A DNA stretch of 38,108 nt from Anaerococcus sp. (GTDB taxonomy: Bacteria; Bacillota; Clostridia; Tissierellales; Peptoniphilaceae): NCBI GenBank assembly GCA_022780515.1, contig JALEUV010000047.1, positions 1-38,108 of the forward strand, written 5' to 3'. A model generated the notes under the pieces. It made no database searches and was not told the DNA's origin. It was given only the letters and a program-made list of their open reading frames with translations. Of the stretch, positions 7,958 through 15,185 are shown in pieces; the first letter of the stretch is position 1, and the number at the start of each line of letters is the position of its first letter. A program made the translations under genes and the position numbers.

Positions 7958-8823
7958 TAGAAAAAAATAGAGAGAATAAGAAGGGGTTTGTGGATATGAA
8001 TCCCTTTATGTTTATAATCCAGACCATAGCCATTGCCTTTTTGCCCCAACTTATACTGGGCTTTGTCTTGGGCCTTATACCAAGTACTAGGGTCCAAAAC
8101 TTCTTCCTCTATGGGACACCGGCAATGATTATTAACCTCTATATAACAGGGGTATCCATTCTCTTTATGTATATCTTTGCCAAGAAAAAAGGCTTTAGCA
8201 AAAAAGACTTAGGTCTTAAAGTCGATACGACTCTCTACCTCAAGGGAGCGATTATTGGTGGGGGTATGCTAAGTCTTGCCGTTATCCTAGACTTTGTCTT
8301 GGGTGGCCTTAAGATATGGATCAATATTTCCAATATTAGTCTAGGGATTTTTATCTTATTTATAGGAGGTTGGCTCTTACAAGGCTTCCAAGAGGAATTC
8401 CTAACCAGGTCTATCCTTATGACTTATTTTAGGGAAAAATACGATATAAAAATGGCGATTTTAATAAATTCCATCATCTTCTCCCTCCTCCACCTAGGCA
8501 ATACCAGTTTTGGCATCATCCCTCTTATAAATATTTTCCTTATAGGTCTGGTCTTCTCCCTCTTAGTCCTAGTAAGTGATTCCATCCTAGTAGCAGGAGC
8601 TGCCCATAGCTTTTGGAATATGTTCCAAGCTAATATCTTTGGTATAGCAGTATCAGGCAACAAAAAAAATATGAACACGATCTTTATGTCAGAGCCAGTA
8701 GGAAACAAGCTTATTAGTGGTGGAGGCTTTGGTATAGAAGGATCAATCATAGTTACCATATTGGAAATTATAGCGATAGTAGTCCTCTATAAAAAATTAA
8801 TAAAAAGGCTAAAATTAGCATAA
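7954..8823 (+). CDS. CPBP family intramembrane glutamic endopeptidase
   Basis: A 289-residue multi-pass membrane protein with the full CPBP (Abi/CAAX protease) motif set: E147E148FLTR152, H180 in LLHLGN, and H218SFWN222. These are the expected catalytic and metal or water-coordinating residues of the Rce1-like fold. In Firmicutes such proteins process or protect against bacteriocins, mature peptides, or act in membrane-protein quality control; the substrate here is unknown. ATG 7954 overlaps the preceding stop (ATGA) and has AAGGATGG upstream. A second ATG at 7996 (MNPFMF) is a less supported alternative. Confidence 0.85.
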   Translation: MIEKNRENKKGFVDMNPFMFIIQTIAIAFLPQLILGFVLGLIPSTRVQNFFLYGTPAMIINLYITGVSILFMYIFAKKKGFSKKDLGLKVDTTLYLKGAIIGGGMLSLAVILDFVLGGLKIWINISNISLGIFILFIGGWLLQGFQEEFLTRSILMTYFREKYDIKMAILINSIIFSLLHLGNTSFGIIPLINIFLIGLVFSLLVLVSDSILVAGAAHSFWNMFQANIFGIAVSGNKKNMNTIFMSEPVGNKLISGGGFGIEGSIIVTILEIIAIVVLYKKLIKRLKLA

Positions 8824-8828
8824 AAAGA

Positions 8829-8886
8829 CCAGAGCTATTATCTAACTCTGCTAGATGGGGGTCACAGCTCTAGCTGATCCTTTTTT
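8829..8886. terminator. Convergent terminator region
   Basis: On the plus strand GGGTCA (8859-8864) pairs with TGATCC (8875-8880), followed by TTTTTT. A second complementary pair, AGAGCT (8831-8836) and AGCTCT (8866-8871), encloses part of the same sequence and on the minus strand leads into GGTCTTTTTA. The element thus appears to serve both converging genes. Confidence 0.65.
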
Positions 8887-8910
8887 AATAGCATGTTATC
8901 CATACAGAGA

Positions 8911-10275
8911 TCATGAGCTTTTTTTCATTTGTCTTGCCTTGTAGGCCCTCTTGGCTTCGTCTTGTTTATTTTTATCTATCTCGATTTTAGCCTTTACTAT
9001 CTTTTTATCTGATATTTGTAGGATTGTAAGTTTTGAGCCGGCGACATTTATGCTTATATCTTCTTCTAGCTTATCTGAAGGTATAAAGTCTAATTTTTCT
9101 ATGATAAGGCCTGAGATGGTTTCGTACTTATCTGAATATAGGAAGGTACCCAGGTGTTCATTCACATAGTCTATATCAAGGTCTCCATCGAGCACGAATT
9201 CATTATCCTTTATTTTTTTGATTTTAGGAATACTTCTATCGTATTCGTCATCTATTTCTCCGACAATTTCCTCGATTATATCCTCTATAGTAACTATTCC
9301 AGAAAATCCTCCATATTCATCTATCAACAAGGCTAGGTGGTTCTTGCTTCTTTGTAATTCCTTTAAGAGCATATCAATTTTTTTGGTTTCTGGCACATAG
9401 TAAGGTTCTTTGATACACTTATCAATATCTATACTTTGATAATTATTCTTGGCATATTCTACAAAGAGGTCCTTTATGTAGACAGTTCCCACAATATTAT
9501 CTGTAGTATCCTTGTAGATTGGAATTCTTGAATAGCCTTCTTCTAGGATTTCGTCGACCCTATCCTTGTTAAATTCATCATAGTCTAGCATATAGATAGA
9601 GGTTCTTGGGGTCATTATTTGGTTGGCTATCGTATCGTCAAAGTCCATGATATTTACAATCATTTCTTCGCCAGCTGAGTTTATTACCCCTTGTTGGCTA
9701 GATAGCTTGATATACCTCTTTAACTCTTCTTCGCTTATCCTATCTTCTACATCCTCTGAGTATTTACCTAATAATTTAAGGACAATAGCAGTAGAGAAGG
9801 ACAACAACCTAACGAAAGGATAAAATAATTTTGAAGCTACTGCAACTATCTTACTTGACCTTAGGGCAACCTTCTCTGAGTCTTGGAGGGCAATCCTCTT
9901 AGGAACTAATTCTCCAAAGACGAGGGTAAAGTATGAGAGAATCAGGGTTATGATTACAAAGGCTATGGTTTGCCCATAGGGAAGGCCCACGCCTGCTAAA
10001 AATTCTCCAAAGACCTTGGAAAGGCTTGTCGCTGCAGATCCTGAAGAGAAAAATCCTGCAAGGGTAATAGCGACTTGGATAGTAGATAAAAATCTATTTT
10101 GATCCTGGGTTACATACAAGAGGTTTTTGGCTCTTATATCACCATTATCAGAAAGCTCCTTGATCTTGGCAGTGTTTACCGATACCATTGCCATTTCAGC
10201 AGATGCAAAAAAGGCATTGATGCCTGTTAGTACTACAATTAAAATAAGTTTCGGCCGTAAGGCTCCGTCATCCAT
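8911..10275 (-). CDS. CNNM/CorC-HlyC family membrane transporter with CBS pair
   Basis: 454 residues. The N-terminal CNNM (DUF21) membrane domain (about 1-190) has NAFFASAEMAMVSVN near the start and ends in the conserved FGELVPKRIAL segment. A cytoplasmic tandem CBS pair follows (about 205-335; IMTPRTSIYMLD, then HLALLIDEYGGFSGIVTIED), then a C-terminal CorC_HlyC domain (about 350-430). Family members move or sense Mg2+ and related divalent ions, some named hemolysins historically. The ribosome site AAAGGAG precedes ATG 10275. It is transcribed alone, converging on the CPBP gene. The ion transported is inferred from the family only. Confidence 0.88.
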   Translation of the reverse strand: MDDGALRPKLILIVVLTGINAFFASAEMAMVSVNTAKIKELSDNGDIRAKNLLYVTQDQNRFLSTIQVAITLAGFFSSGSAATSLSKVFGEFLAGVGLPYGQTIAFVIITLILSYFTLVFGELVPKRIALQDSEKVALRSSKIVAVASKLFYPFVRLLSFSTAIVLKLLGKYSEDVEDRISEEELKRYIKLSSQQGVINSAGEEMIVNIMDFDDTIANQIMTPRTSIYMLDYDEFNKDRVDEILEEGYSRIPIYKDTTDNIVGTVYIKDLFVEYAKNNYQSIDIDKCIKEPYYVPETKKIDMLLKELQRSKNHLALLIDEYGGFSGIVTIEDIIEEIVGEIDDEYDRSIPKIKKIKDNEFVLDGDLDIDYVNEHLGTFLYSDKYETISGLIIEKLDFIPSDKLEEDISINVAGSKLTILQISDKKIVKAKIEIDKNKQDEAKRAYKARQMKKSS

Positions 10276-10304
10276 ATTATATCTCCTTTATCTGTTATAA
10301 GTGC

Positions 10305-10334
10305 ACTATACCGTAAGAGCCATTAGATATACAA
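10305..10334 (-). promoter_or_regulatory. Candidate promoter of the CorC-like gene
   Basis: Reading the minus strand, TTGTAT (10334-10329), 18 bases, then TATAGT (10310-10305). The start of transcription would be about 20-25 bases before the ATG at 10275. Confidence 0.5.
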
Positions 10335-10423
10335 GAATATAAATCATGTATAATATAAAACATTATTTGATAATGGGATAAAGGAACTTATTTTCCGATA
10401 ATAGTTTTATCAATTTAATAAAA

Positions 10424-10496
10424 GGGCAGGGAATAGTTTTGTAAGTTTAAAAGTTTGGATAAAATGACCTTATGCTTACTTATAATAACCCTGCCT
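10424..10496 (-). terminator. Long imperfect hairpin downstream of pgi
   Basis: On the minus strand GGCAGGG (10495-10489) pairs with CCCTGCC (10431-10425), and an inner GTAAG/CTTAC pair lies within the 57-base interior. The element ends in CTTTTATT, so it can terminate pgi. It is longer and more structured than the other terminators here, leaving room for a small RNA or processing signal. Confidence 0.5.
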
Positions 10497-10515
10497 AAGT
10501 AACTATTAGTTTATT

Positions 10516-11787
10516 TTAATAACCTGGCTTACCTAAAAGCTTAAACATTTGCTTCTTGTACTCCTCAACTCCTGGTTGGTTAAATGGATTTACCCCTAGG
10601 ATATAGCCTGATACTCCTACAGCTATTTCAAAGAAGTAGAAAAGCTCGCCCAGGCTCTCTGCTGTGAGCTTATCAAGTTCGATTCTAATATTTGGCACGC
10701 TACCCTTGACATGGGCTATGGTTGTGCCTTCCATAGCTTGCTTATTGACAAAGCTCAAGGTCTTGCCTTCTAGATAATTAAGGCCATCTAAGTTGTCAGC
10801 ATCTGCCTTTATACTTAGGTCGATTGCATTATCCTTAACTTCGATTACTGTTTCAAATAAGTTTCTCTTGCCCTCTTGGATCATTTGACCTAGGGAGTGG
10901 AGGTCGGTTGTGTTGTTGACAGATACAGGGAAGATGCCCTTGCCGTCTTTTCCTTCTGATTCCGCATAGAGTTGCTTCCACCATTCAGCTACATACTTAA
11001 GTTTTGGCTCATAATTTACCAAAACTTCGATATCCTTGCCATTAGCATTTAGCATATTCCTAACAGCTGCATACTTGATAGCGGGATTGTCAAAAGACTT
11101 CTCTGTATAGAGGTCTTGGCCCTTCTTGAATCCTGCCATAAAGGCATCTATATCAACTCCTGCTGCCGCTAGTGGCAAGAGGCCTACTGCTGATATTACT
11201 GAGAACCTTCCTCCTATATCATCTGGGACAACAAAGGTCTCATAACCTTCAGCATCAGCAAGTTCCTTAAGGGCTCCCTTTTGCCTATCAGTTGTAGCAA
11301 AAATTCTTTCTTTAGCTTCTTCCTTGCCATACTTATCTTCGATAGCTTCCTTTAAGAACCTAAAGGCTATGGCAGGCTCAGTTGTAGTACCGGACTTAGA
11401 AATAACATTCAAACAATAGTCTACATCCTTCAAATAATCCAGGAGTTCAACCAAGTATTCCCCTGACAATTGATTGCCGGCATAGATTAACTTAACCTTC
11501 CTGTCAGAAGAAAAATACTTATCGAGGGCAACATCTACTGCCTTGATTCCAAGATATGATCCACCTATACCAATAGAAACAAGGACATCAGAATTTGACC
11601 TAATCCTCTCTGCTGCCTTCTTGATCCTATCAAACTCTTCCTTGTCATAGTCTGTTGGTCTCTCAATCCAACCCAAAAAATCATTGCCCTCTCCACTCTT
11701 AGCAATAAGAGTATCAAAAGCCTCCAAGGCCTTAGCCTCATAGTCTTTAAGGCCACTCAAATCTACATTAGTAAAATCAATATTCAT
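10516..11787 (-). CDS. pgi: Glucose-6-phosphate isomerase
   Basis: This cytoplasmic glycolytic enzyme interconverts glucose 6-phosphate and fructose 6-phosphate. At 423 residues it is slightly shorter than the roughly 450 usual in Firmicutes, but the key motifs are present: VSIGIGGSYLG (about 70-80), the phosphate-binding SKSGTTTEPA (about 130-140), DDIGGRFSV, the catalytic glutamate in AESEGKDGKG, and the C-terminal signature GVNPFNQPGVEEYKK with its catalytic lysine. A good ribosome site (AGGAGG) precedes ATG 11787. It is divergent from rubrerythrin, sharing about 210 bases of control region that contains a Fur-like site. Confidence 0.96.
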   Translation of the reverse strand: MNIDFTNVDLSGLKDYEAKALEAFDTLIAKSGEGNDFLGWIERPTDYDKEEFDRIKKAAERIRSNSDVLVSIGIGGSYLGIKAVDVALDKYFSSDRKVKLIYAGNQLSGEYLVELLDYLKDVDYCLNVISKSGTTTEPAIAFRFLKEAIEDKYGKEEAKERIFATTDRQKGALKELADAEGYETFVVPDDIGGRFSVISAVGLLPLAAAGVDIDAFMAGFKKGQDLYTEKSFDNPAIKYAAVRNMLNANGKDIEVLVNYEPKLKYVAEWWKQLYAESEGKDGKGIFPVSVNNTTDLHSLGQMIQEGKRNLFETVIEVKDNAIDLSIKADADNLDGLNYLEGKTLSFVNKQAMEGTTIAHVKGSVPNIRIELDKLTAESLGELFYFFEIAVGVSGYILGVNPFNQPGVEEYKKQMFKLLGKPGY

Positions 11788-11813
11788 AACTACCTCCTAT
11801 GTAATCTACTTAT

Positions 11814-11819
11814 ATTATA
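11814..11819 (-). promoter_or_regulatory. Candidate -10 element of pgi
   Basis: TATAAT on the minus strand, 27 bases upstream of the pgi ATG. No convincing -35 is seen at normal spacing, so the assignment is tentative. Confidence 0.4.
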
Positions 11820-11851
11820 CCCAATAAGGGCAAAAGCTAGGCTTAAAAATC

Positions 11852-11871
11852 ACAATTGATAATGATTATAT
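11852..11871. promoter_or_regulatory. Fur/PerR-like operator between pgi and rubrerythrin
   Basis: ACAATTGATAATGATT is followed by ATAT. The core TGATAAT-G-ATTATAT (11857-11871) matches the 7-1-7 Fur-family consensus perfectly on the left and 5 of 7 on the right. The same 16 bases occur ahead of feoA at 22932, strong evidence that it is a real regulator site. The binding protein (Fur, PerR or other) is not encoded here. Confidence 0.7.
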
Positions 11872-11882
11872 ATATCAAAATT

Positions 11883-11910
11883 AGAATGATAAAAATTTTA
11901 GAATCATTCT
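11883..11910. promoter_or_regulatory. Inverted repeat abutting the rubrerythrin -35
   Basis: AGAATGAT (11883-11890) and ATCATTCT (11903-11910) are a perfect inverted repeat separated by 12 AT-only bases plus one G. The right arm shares its last base with the TTGACA -35. Position and symmetry suggest an operator for a dimeric regulator, distinct from the Fur-like box 20 bases upstream. Confidence 0.6.
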
Positions 11911-11938
11911 TGACAAAACAAAAAAGTCGTATTATAAT
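11910..11938 (+). promoter_or_regulatory. Consensus promoter of rubrerythrin
   Basis: TTGACA (11910-11915), exactly 17 bases, TATAAT (11933-11938): a perfect sigma-70-type (SigA) promoter. The start near 11945 gives a leader of about 50 bases ending in AAAGGAG before ATG 11997. This is the strongest promoter in the window by sequence. Confidence 0.9.
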
Positions 11939-11996
11939 ATAGACAGATGATAAGAAATAACAATAGATATCGAAAATAAAAAAGGAGATAATACAT

Positions 11997-12590
11997 ATGA
12001 CATCACTAAAAGGAACAAAAACAGCACAAAACCTTATAACATCATTCGCTGGTGAAAGCCAAGCAACAATGAGATATAGATACGCAGCAAAAGTTGCTTC
12101 AAAAGAAGGATACAAACAAATTTCTAACATCTTCGAAGAAACAGCTGCAAACGAAGTAGAACACGCTGCAAGATTCTACAAATTCTTAAAAGAAGAATTC
12201 AAACTTGAAGCAATCGAACTAAACCCAGAATATACAGCATTCCCAGTTGTATACCATGATACACTAACAAACCTAGAAGGAGCTATCGAAGGCGAAAACG
12301 AAGAAGCTGAATCAATGTACCCATCATTTGCTGAAACAGCAAAAGAAGAAGGATTTGATGAAGTAGCTAGAGCATTCACAAACATCGCTAAAGTAGAAGC
12401 AGCTCACAGAGATAGATACCAAAAACTACACGACAACGTAGAAAACGGAACAGTATTCGAAAAAGAAGAAGCTGTAATCTGGAAATGTGGAAACTGTGGA
12501 TTCCTATACGAAGGAAAAACAGCACCAAAGATTTGCCCAGCTTGCAAACACAAACAAGAATACTTCGAAATCGCAAGCTTCAACTATTAA
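11997..12590 (+). CDS. rbr: Rubrerythrin
   Basis: This cytoplasmic NADH-linked peroxidase of anaerobes reduces hydrogen peroxide. The 197 residues include a ferritin-like diiron domain with E20, E53xxH56, E94 and E134xxH137, and a C-terminal rubredoxin-like iron centre C164xxC167...C180xxC183. The numbering of E20/E53/H56 agrees with classical rubrerythrin. Codon use differs from neighbouring genes: nearly all Lys are AAA, Asn AAC and Phe TTC, with almost no AGG, as expected for very highly expressed genes. The consensus promoter, strong ribosome site and two operator-like sites support strong, regulated expression, probably induced by peroxide or oxygen. Confidence 0.97.
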   Translation: MTSLKGTKTAQNLITSFAGESQATMRYRYAAKVASKEGYKQISNIFEETAANEVEHAARFYKFLKEEFKLEAIELNPEYTAFPVVYHDTLTNLEGAIEGENEEAESMYPSFAETAKEEGFDEVARAFTNIAKVEAAHRDRYQKLHDNVENGTVFEKEEAVIWKCGNCGFLYEGKTAPKICPACKHKQEYFEIASFNY

Positions 12591-12611
12591 TCAACAAAAT
12601 AGAGAGCCAAG

Positions 12612-12642
12612 ATCCCCGGGGACTAACCCTGGGGATTTTTTT
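12612..12642 (+). terminator. Strong terminator after rubrerythrin
   Basis: A 10-base-pair GC-rich stem (12612-12621 with 12627-12636, one G-T pair) and a 5-base loop, followed by seven T's. Consistent with a monocistronic, highly transcribed gene. Confidence 0.92.
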
Positions 12643-12668
12643 GTCTTTGGAGTATTAACCTGTATAAT
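12641..12668 (+). promoter_or_regulatory. Candidate promoter of nagB
   Basis: TTGTCT (12641-12646), 16 bases, TATAAT (12663-12668). The -35 begins in the T-run of the rubrerythrin terminator. The start near 12675 leaves room for the AAAAAGGAG ribosome site before ATG 12696. Confidence 0.55.
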
Positions 12669-12695
12669 TTTAGTAGAAGATAAAAAGGAGTTATT

Positions 12696-13418
12696 ATGAA
12701 TATAATAGTATGTAAAGATTATGATGACATGAGCAAGAAGGCGGCTGATCTTGTTATCAGCAATATGGTAGAGAAGCCTCAAATAAAGCTTGGTCTAGCT
12801 ACTGGGTCTACTCCGATAGGCCTTTATCAAAACCTTATCAAGGCTAGCGATGAGGGAGAGATTTCTTTTAGGTATGCTAGGAGTGTAAATTTGGATGAGT
12901 ATGTTGGTATTGATCCAGCTAATGAGCAATCTTACCAATATTTTATGAATGAAAATCTCTTTAACCATGTTAAGTTTGATGAAGGTGCTACCAAGCTTCC
13001 TCATGCTCCAGAAGCTGATGAGAAGTATTGCAAGGAATATGATGCCTACCTTGATGAGTTTGGTCAAAGGGATATCCAAATCCTTGGTATAGGACCAAAT
13101 GGCCACCTAGCCTTCAATGAGCCAAGTGATAAGCTAAATAGAAGGACTTCTATAGTTAAGCTTACTGAAGAAACTATCGAAGCTAATTCAAGATTTTTTG
13201 CAAGTAGGGAAGATGTTCCAAAGTACGCTATCTCTATGGGAATGGCAGATGTATTCAATGCAAAGACCTTGATATTACTTGCAAGTGGCAAGAATAAGCA
13301 CGAAGCAGTAAAGAGACTTATAGAAGAAGATACAATCTATCCAGGACTTCCTGCAAGCTTTTTGACTCTCCATCCAAATGCCTATGTATTTGTTGATGAG
13401 GATGCTTATAGGGGATAA
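12696..13418 (+). CDS. nagB: Glucosamine-6-phosphate deaminase
   Basis: This enzyme converts glucosamine 6-phosphate to fructose 6-phosphate and ammonia, feeding amino sugars into glycolysis. The 240-residue length is typical of the monomeric Gram-positive type. Visible motifs are LATGSTPIG (34-42, phosphate binding), VNLDEYVG with D67, and GIGPNGHLAFNEP (131-143) with the catalytic H137. The position equivalent to E. coli D141 is Asn (N135), as in other Firmicutes enzymes. No nagA or transporter is adjacent; the gene is flanked by terminators on both sides and appears monocistronic. Confidence 0.96.
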   Translation: MNIIVCKDYDDMSKKAADLVISNMVEKPQIKLGLATGSTPIGLYQNLIKASDEGEISFRYARSVNLDEYVGIDPANEQSYQYFMNENLFNHVKFDEGATKLPHAPEADEKYCKEYDAYLDEFGQRDIQILGIGPNGHLAFNEPSDKLNRRTSIVKLTEETIEANSRFFASREDVPKYAISMGMADVFNAKTLILLASGKNKHEAVKRLIEEDTIYPGLPASFLTLHPNAYVFVDEDAYRG

Positions 13419-13422
13419 TCTT

Positions 13423-13447
13423 ACCGGGGCGCATGCTCTGGTTTTTT
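13423..13447 (+). terminator. Terminator after nagB
   Basis: ACCGGGGC (13423-13430), GCAT loop, GCTCTGGT (13435-13442), then TTTTT. The stem contains two G-T pairs. Confidence 0.85.
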
Positions 13448-13450
13448 GGT

Positions 13451-13477
13451 AAAAAATTACCTCGGCATGAGCCGAGG
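13451..13477 (-). terminator. Terminator after the AbgT gene
   Basis: CCTCGGC (13460-13466), ATGA, GCCGAGG (13471-13477). On the minus strand this stem is followed by TAATTTTTT. On the plus strand it has TTTTA after it, so it may back up the nagB terminator too. Confidence 0.85.
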
Positions 13478-13484
13478 TTTTACT

Positions 13485-15026
13485 TTATACAGAAAGTAGG
13501 GCGCCTGGTCCTACTGGAAGGCCTATTAGCATCCAACCTATTAGCACCAAGGTCCAAACTCCCAGGAAGGATAGGGAGTAAGGGAGCATGGTTGAGATAA
13601 GAGTACCAAGGCCCTTTTGCTCATCGTATCTTTGCATGAAGATAACAATCATAGCAAAGTAGTTCATAAGTGGACTTATGATGTTGGTTGATGAGTCAGC
13701 TATCCTGTAGGCTACCTGGGTTAGCTCTGGTGATAGGCCAAGCTCGAAGAACATTGGCACAAAGATAGGAGCCATGATAGCCCATTTTGCTGAAGCTGAT
13801 CCTATAAAGAGGTTGATGAAGGCAGATATTAGGATAAATAGAACTATGAGTGGTATACCTGAAAGTCCTATTGATTCTAGGAATTCTGCCCCCTTTACGG
13901 ATAGGATTGTACCCAGGTTGGTATAGGCAAAGAGGGATACAAATTGGGCTGCAAAGAAGGATAGGACTAGAAAACCTGCCATAGAGGACATGGAGTGGGT
14001 CATAGCTTCTACTAGGTCCTTGGAATTATTAATCTTTCCTACAGTTTTACCAAAGACAAAGCCTGGTATGATAAACAAGAGGAAGATAGCGAAGATTAGT
14101 CCATGGGCTAGGAAGTTTTCGAGGGTCATCTCTCCATTGGCGTTGGCCTCTCTAAGGATAGCATTTTGTGGGATGGTTAAAAATCCTAAAAATACTAGGT
14201 AAATCCCTATACTGATGAGGGCGTTTCTAAGCCCCTTCTTCTCAAGGTCTGTAAGTGCTTTGTCTTCTCCTACATAAGATCCCTTGTATTCTCCTAGGTT
14301 AGGTATTACTACCTTTTCTGTAATCACAGTTCCTACTAGGGTTAGGAGGAAGGTAGATACTATTAGGAAGTACCAGTTACCTGTTACATCTACTGAGTAA
14401 TTGATATTTGATGCTCTGAGGGCTTCGTTGGTTATCCCTGATAGCAAGGCATCTGTTGGTCCAAATATAAGGTTGGCAGAAAATCCTCCAGATACTCCGG
14501 CAAAGGCTGCTGCAAGACCTGCTATAGGGTGCTTGCCTGCTGCTGCAAAGATCAAGGCTCCTAGGGGAATTACCACTACATAGCCAGCATCAGATGCTAT
14601 ATTTGATACAATACCTGCAAAAACTACTGCAGCTGTAAGTATTAGAGATGGGACGTTTGATAAGAGCTTCTTTAGCCCTGCATCAAAAAATCCAGAATAT
14701 TCAGAAACCCCTACTCCAAGCATTGCCACGAGGACTACTCCAAGTGGGGCAAAGGAGGTGAAGTTTCCTACTACTGATGTGAAGATGTGGCGGATACCTT
14801 CTGCATTTAAGAGAGAAACTGCTGCGATTTGAGTTTCTTGTTCAGCCTTGGCATCATAATATTCTACTGATAGGCCTGCTGATGCAGAAATATGGGCAAC
14901 TATAGCTAGGATTGCTATCATTATTACAAAAATTATAGCTGGATGAGGGAGGGCATTGCCGACTTTCTCTATCTTAGCTAAAATCCCAGATGATTTTTCT
15001 TTGGGTGAATTTTTTACTTTCGACAT
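13485..15026 (-). CDS. AbgT-family transporter
   Basis: A 513-residue integral membrane protein with about 11-12 helices. It has the AbgT family opening (IEKVGNALPHPAIIFVIMI), a middle segment with GIVSNIASDAGYVVVIPLGA and AGVSGGFSANLIFGPTDALL, and a late GSASAKWAIMAPIFVPMF. Known members import p-aminobenzoyl-glutamate or export sulfonamides, driven by a cation gradient; the substrate here is not determinable. The aminopeptidase upstream on the same strand suggests a link to peptide or aminoacyl-conjugate use, but a terminator separates them, so they are likely transcribed separately. The ribosome site is AGGAAAGGA. Confidence 0.93.
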   Translation of the reverse strand: MSKVKNSPKEKSSGILAKIEKVGNALPHPAIIFVIMIAILAIVAHISASAGLSVEYYDAKAEQETQIAAVSLLNAEGIRHIFTSVVGNFTSFAPLGVVLVAMLGVGVSEYSGFFDAGLKKLLSNVPSLILTAAVVFAGIVSNIASDAGYVVVIPLGALIFAAAGKHPIAGLAAAFAGVSGGFSANLIFGPTDALLSGITNEALRASNINYSVDVTGNWYFLIVSTFLLTLVGTVITEKVVIPNLGEYKGSYVGEDKALTDLEKKGLRNALISIGIYLVFLGFLTIPQNAILREANANGEMTLENFLAHGLIFAIFLLFIIPGFVFGKTVGKINNSKDLVEAMTHSMSSMAGFLVLSFFAAQFVSLFAYTNLGTILSVKGAEFLESIGLSGIPLIVLFILISAFINLFIGSASAKWAIMAPIFVPMFFELGLSPELTQVAYRIADSSTNIISPLMNYFAMIVIFMQRYDEQKGLGTLISTMLPYSLSFLGVWTLVLIGWMLIGLPVGPGALLSV

Positions 15027-15079
15027 ATAAATTCCTTTCCTATAAATATATTATTGCTATTATGTATAACAACCCTCTA

Positions 15080-15088
15080 ATTATATCA
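15080..15088 (-). promoter_or_regulatory. Extended -10 promoter candidate for the AbgT gene
   Basis: On the minus strand TGATATAAT reads as TGn-TATAAT, about 54 bases upstream of the ATG at 15026. No good -35 is visible. It lies between the aminopeptidase terminator and the AbgT start, as an independent promoter should. Confidence 0.5.
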
Positions 15089-15139
15089 TATTGCTGCATA
15101 TATTCATAGATTTTGTATGGATTAATAAATCTTGGCTAG

Positions 15140-15160
15140 AAAAAACCGGCCTAAGCCGGT
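15140..15160 (-). terminator. Terminator after the M29 aminopeptidase
   Basis: ACCGGC (15145-15150) and GCCGGT (15155-15160) form a 6-bp GC-rich stem with a 4-base loop. The minus strand then reads TTTTTT (15145-15140). Confidence 0.88.
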
Positions 15161-15185
15161 AGGGTGGGTTGGAATTTCTAATCTA

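Noticed and set aside
11843..12130. 95-codon minus-strand ORF across the rubrerythrin promoter and start
   Set aside because: It is antisense to a strong promoter and a real gene, and its hydrophobic translation follows from AT-rich complement sequence.
12487..12782. Short ORFs around the rubrerythrin 3' end (both strands)
   Set aside because: They run through the strong terminator and lack independent ribosome sites; shadows of rbr and nagB control sequence.
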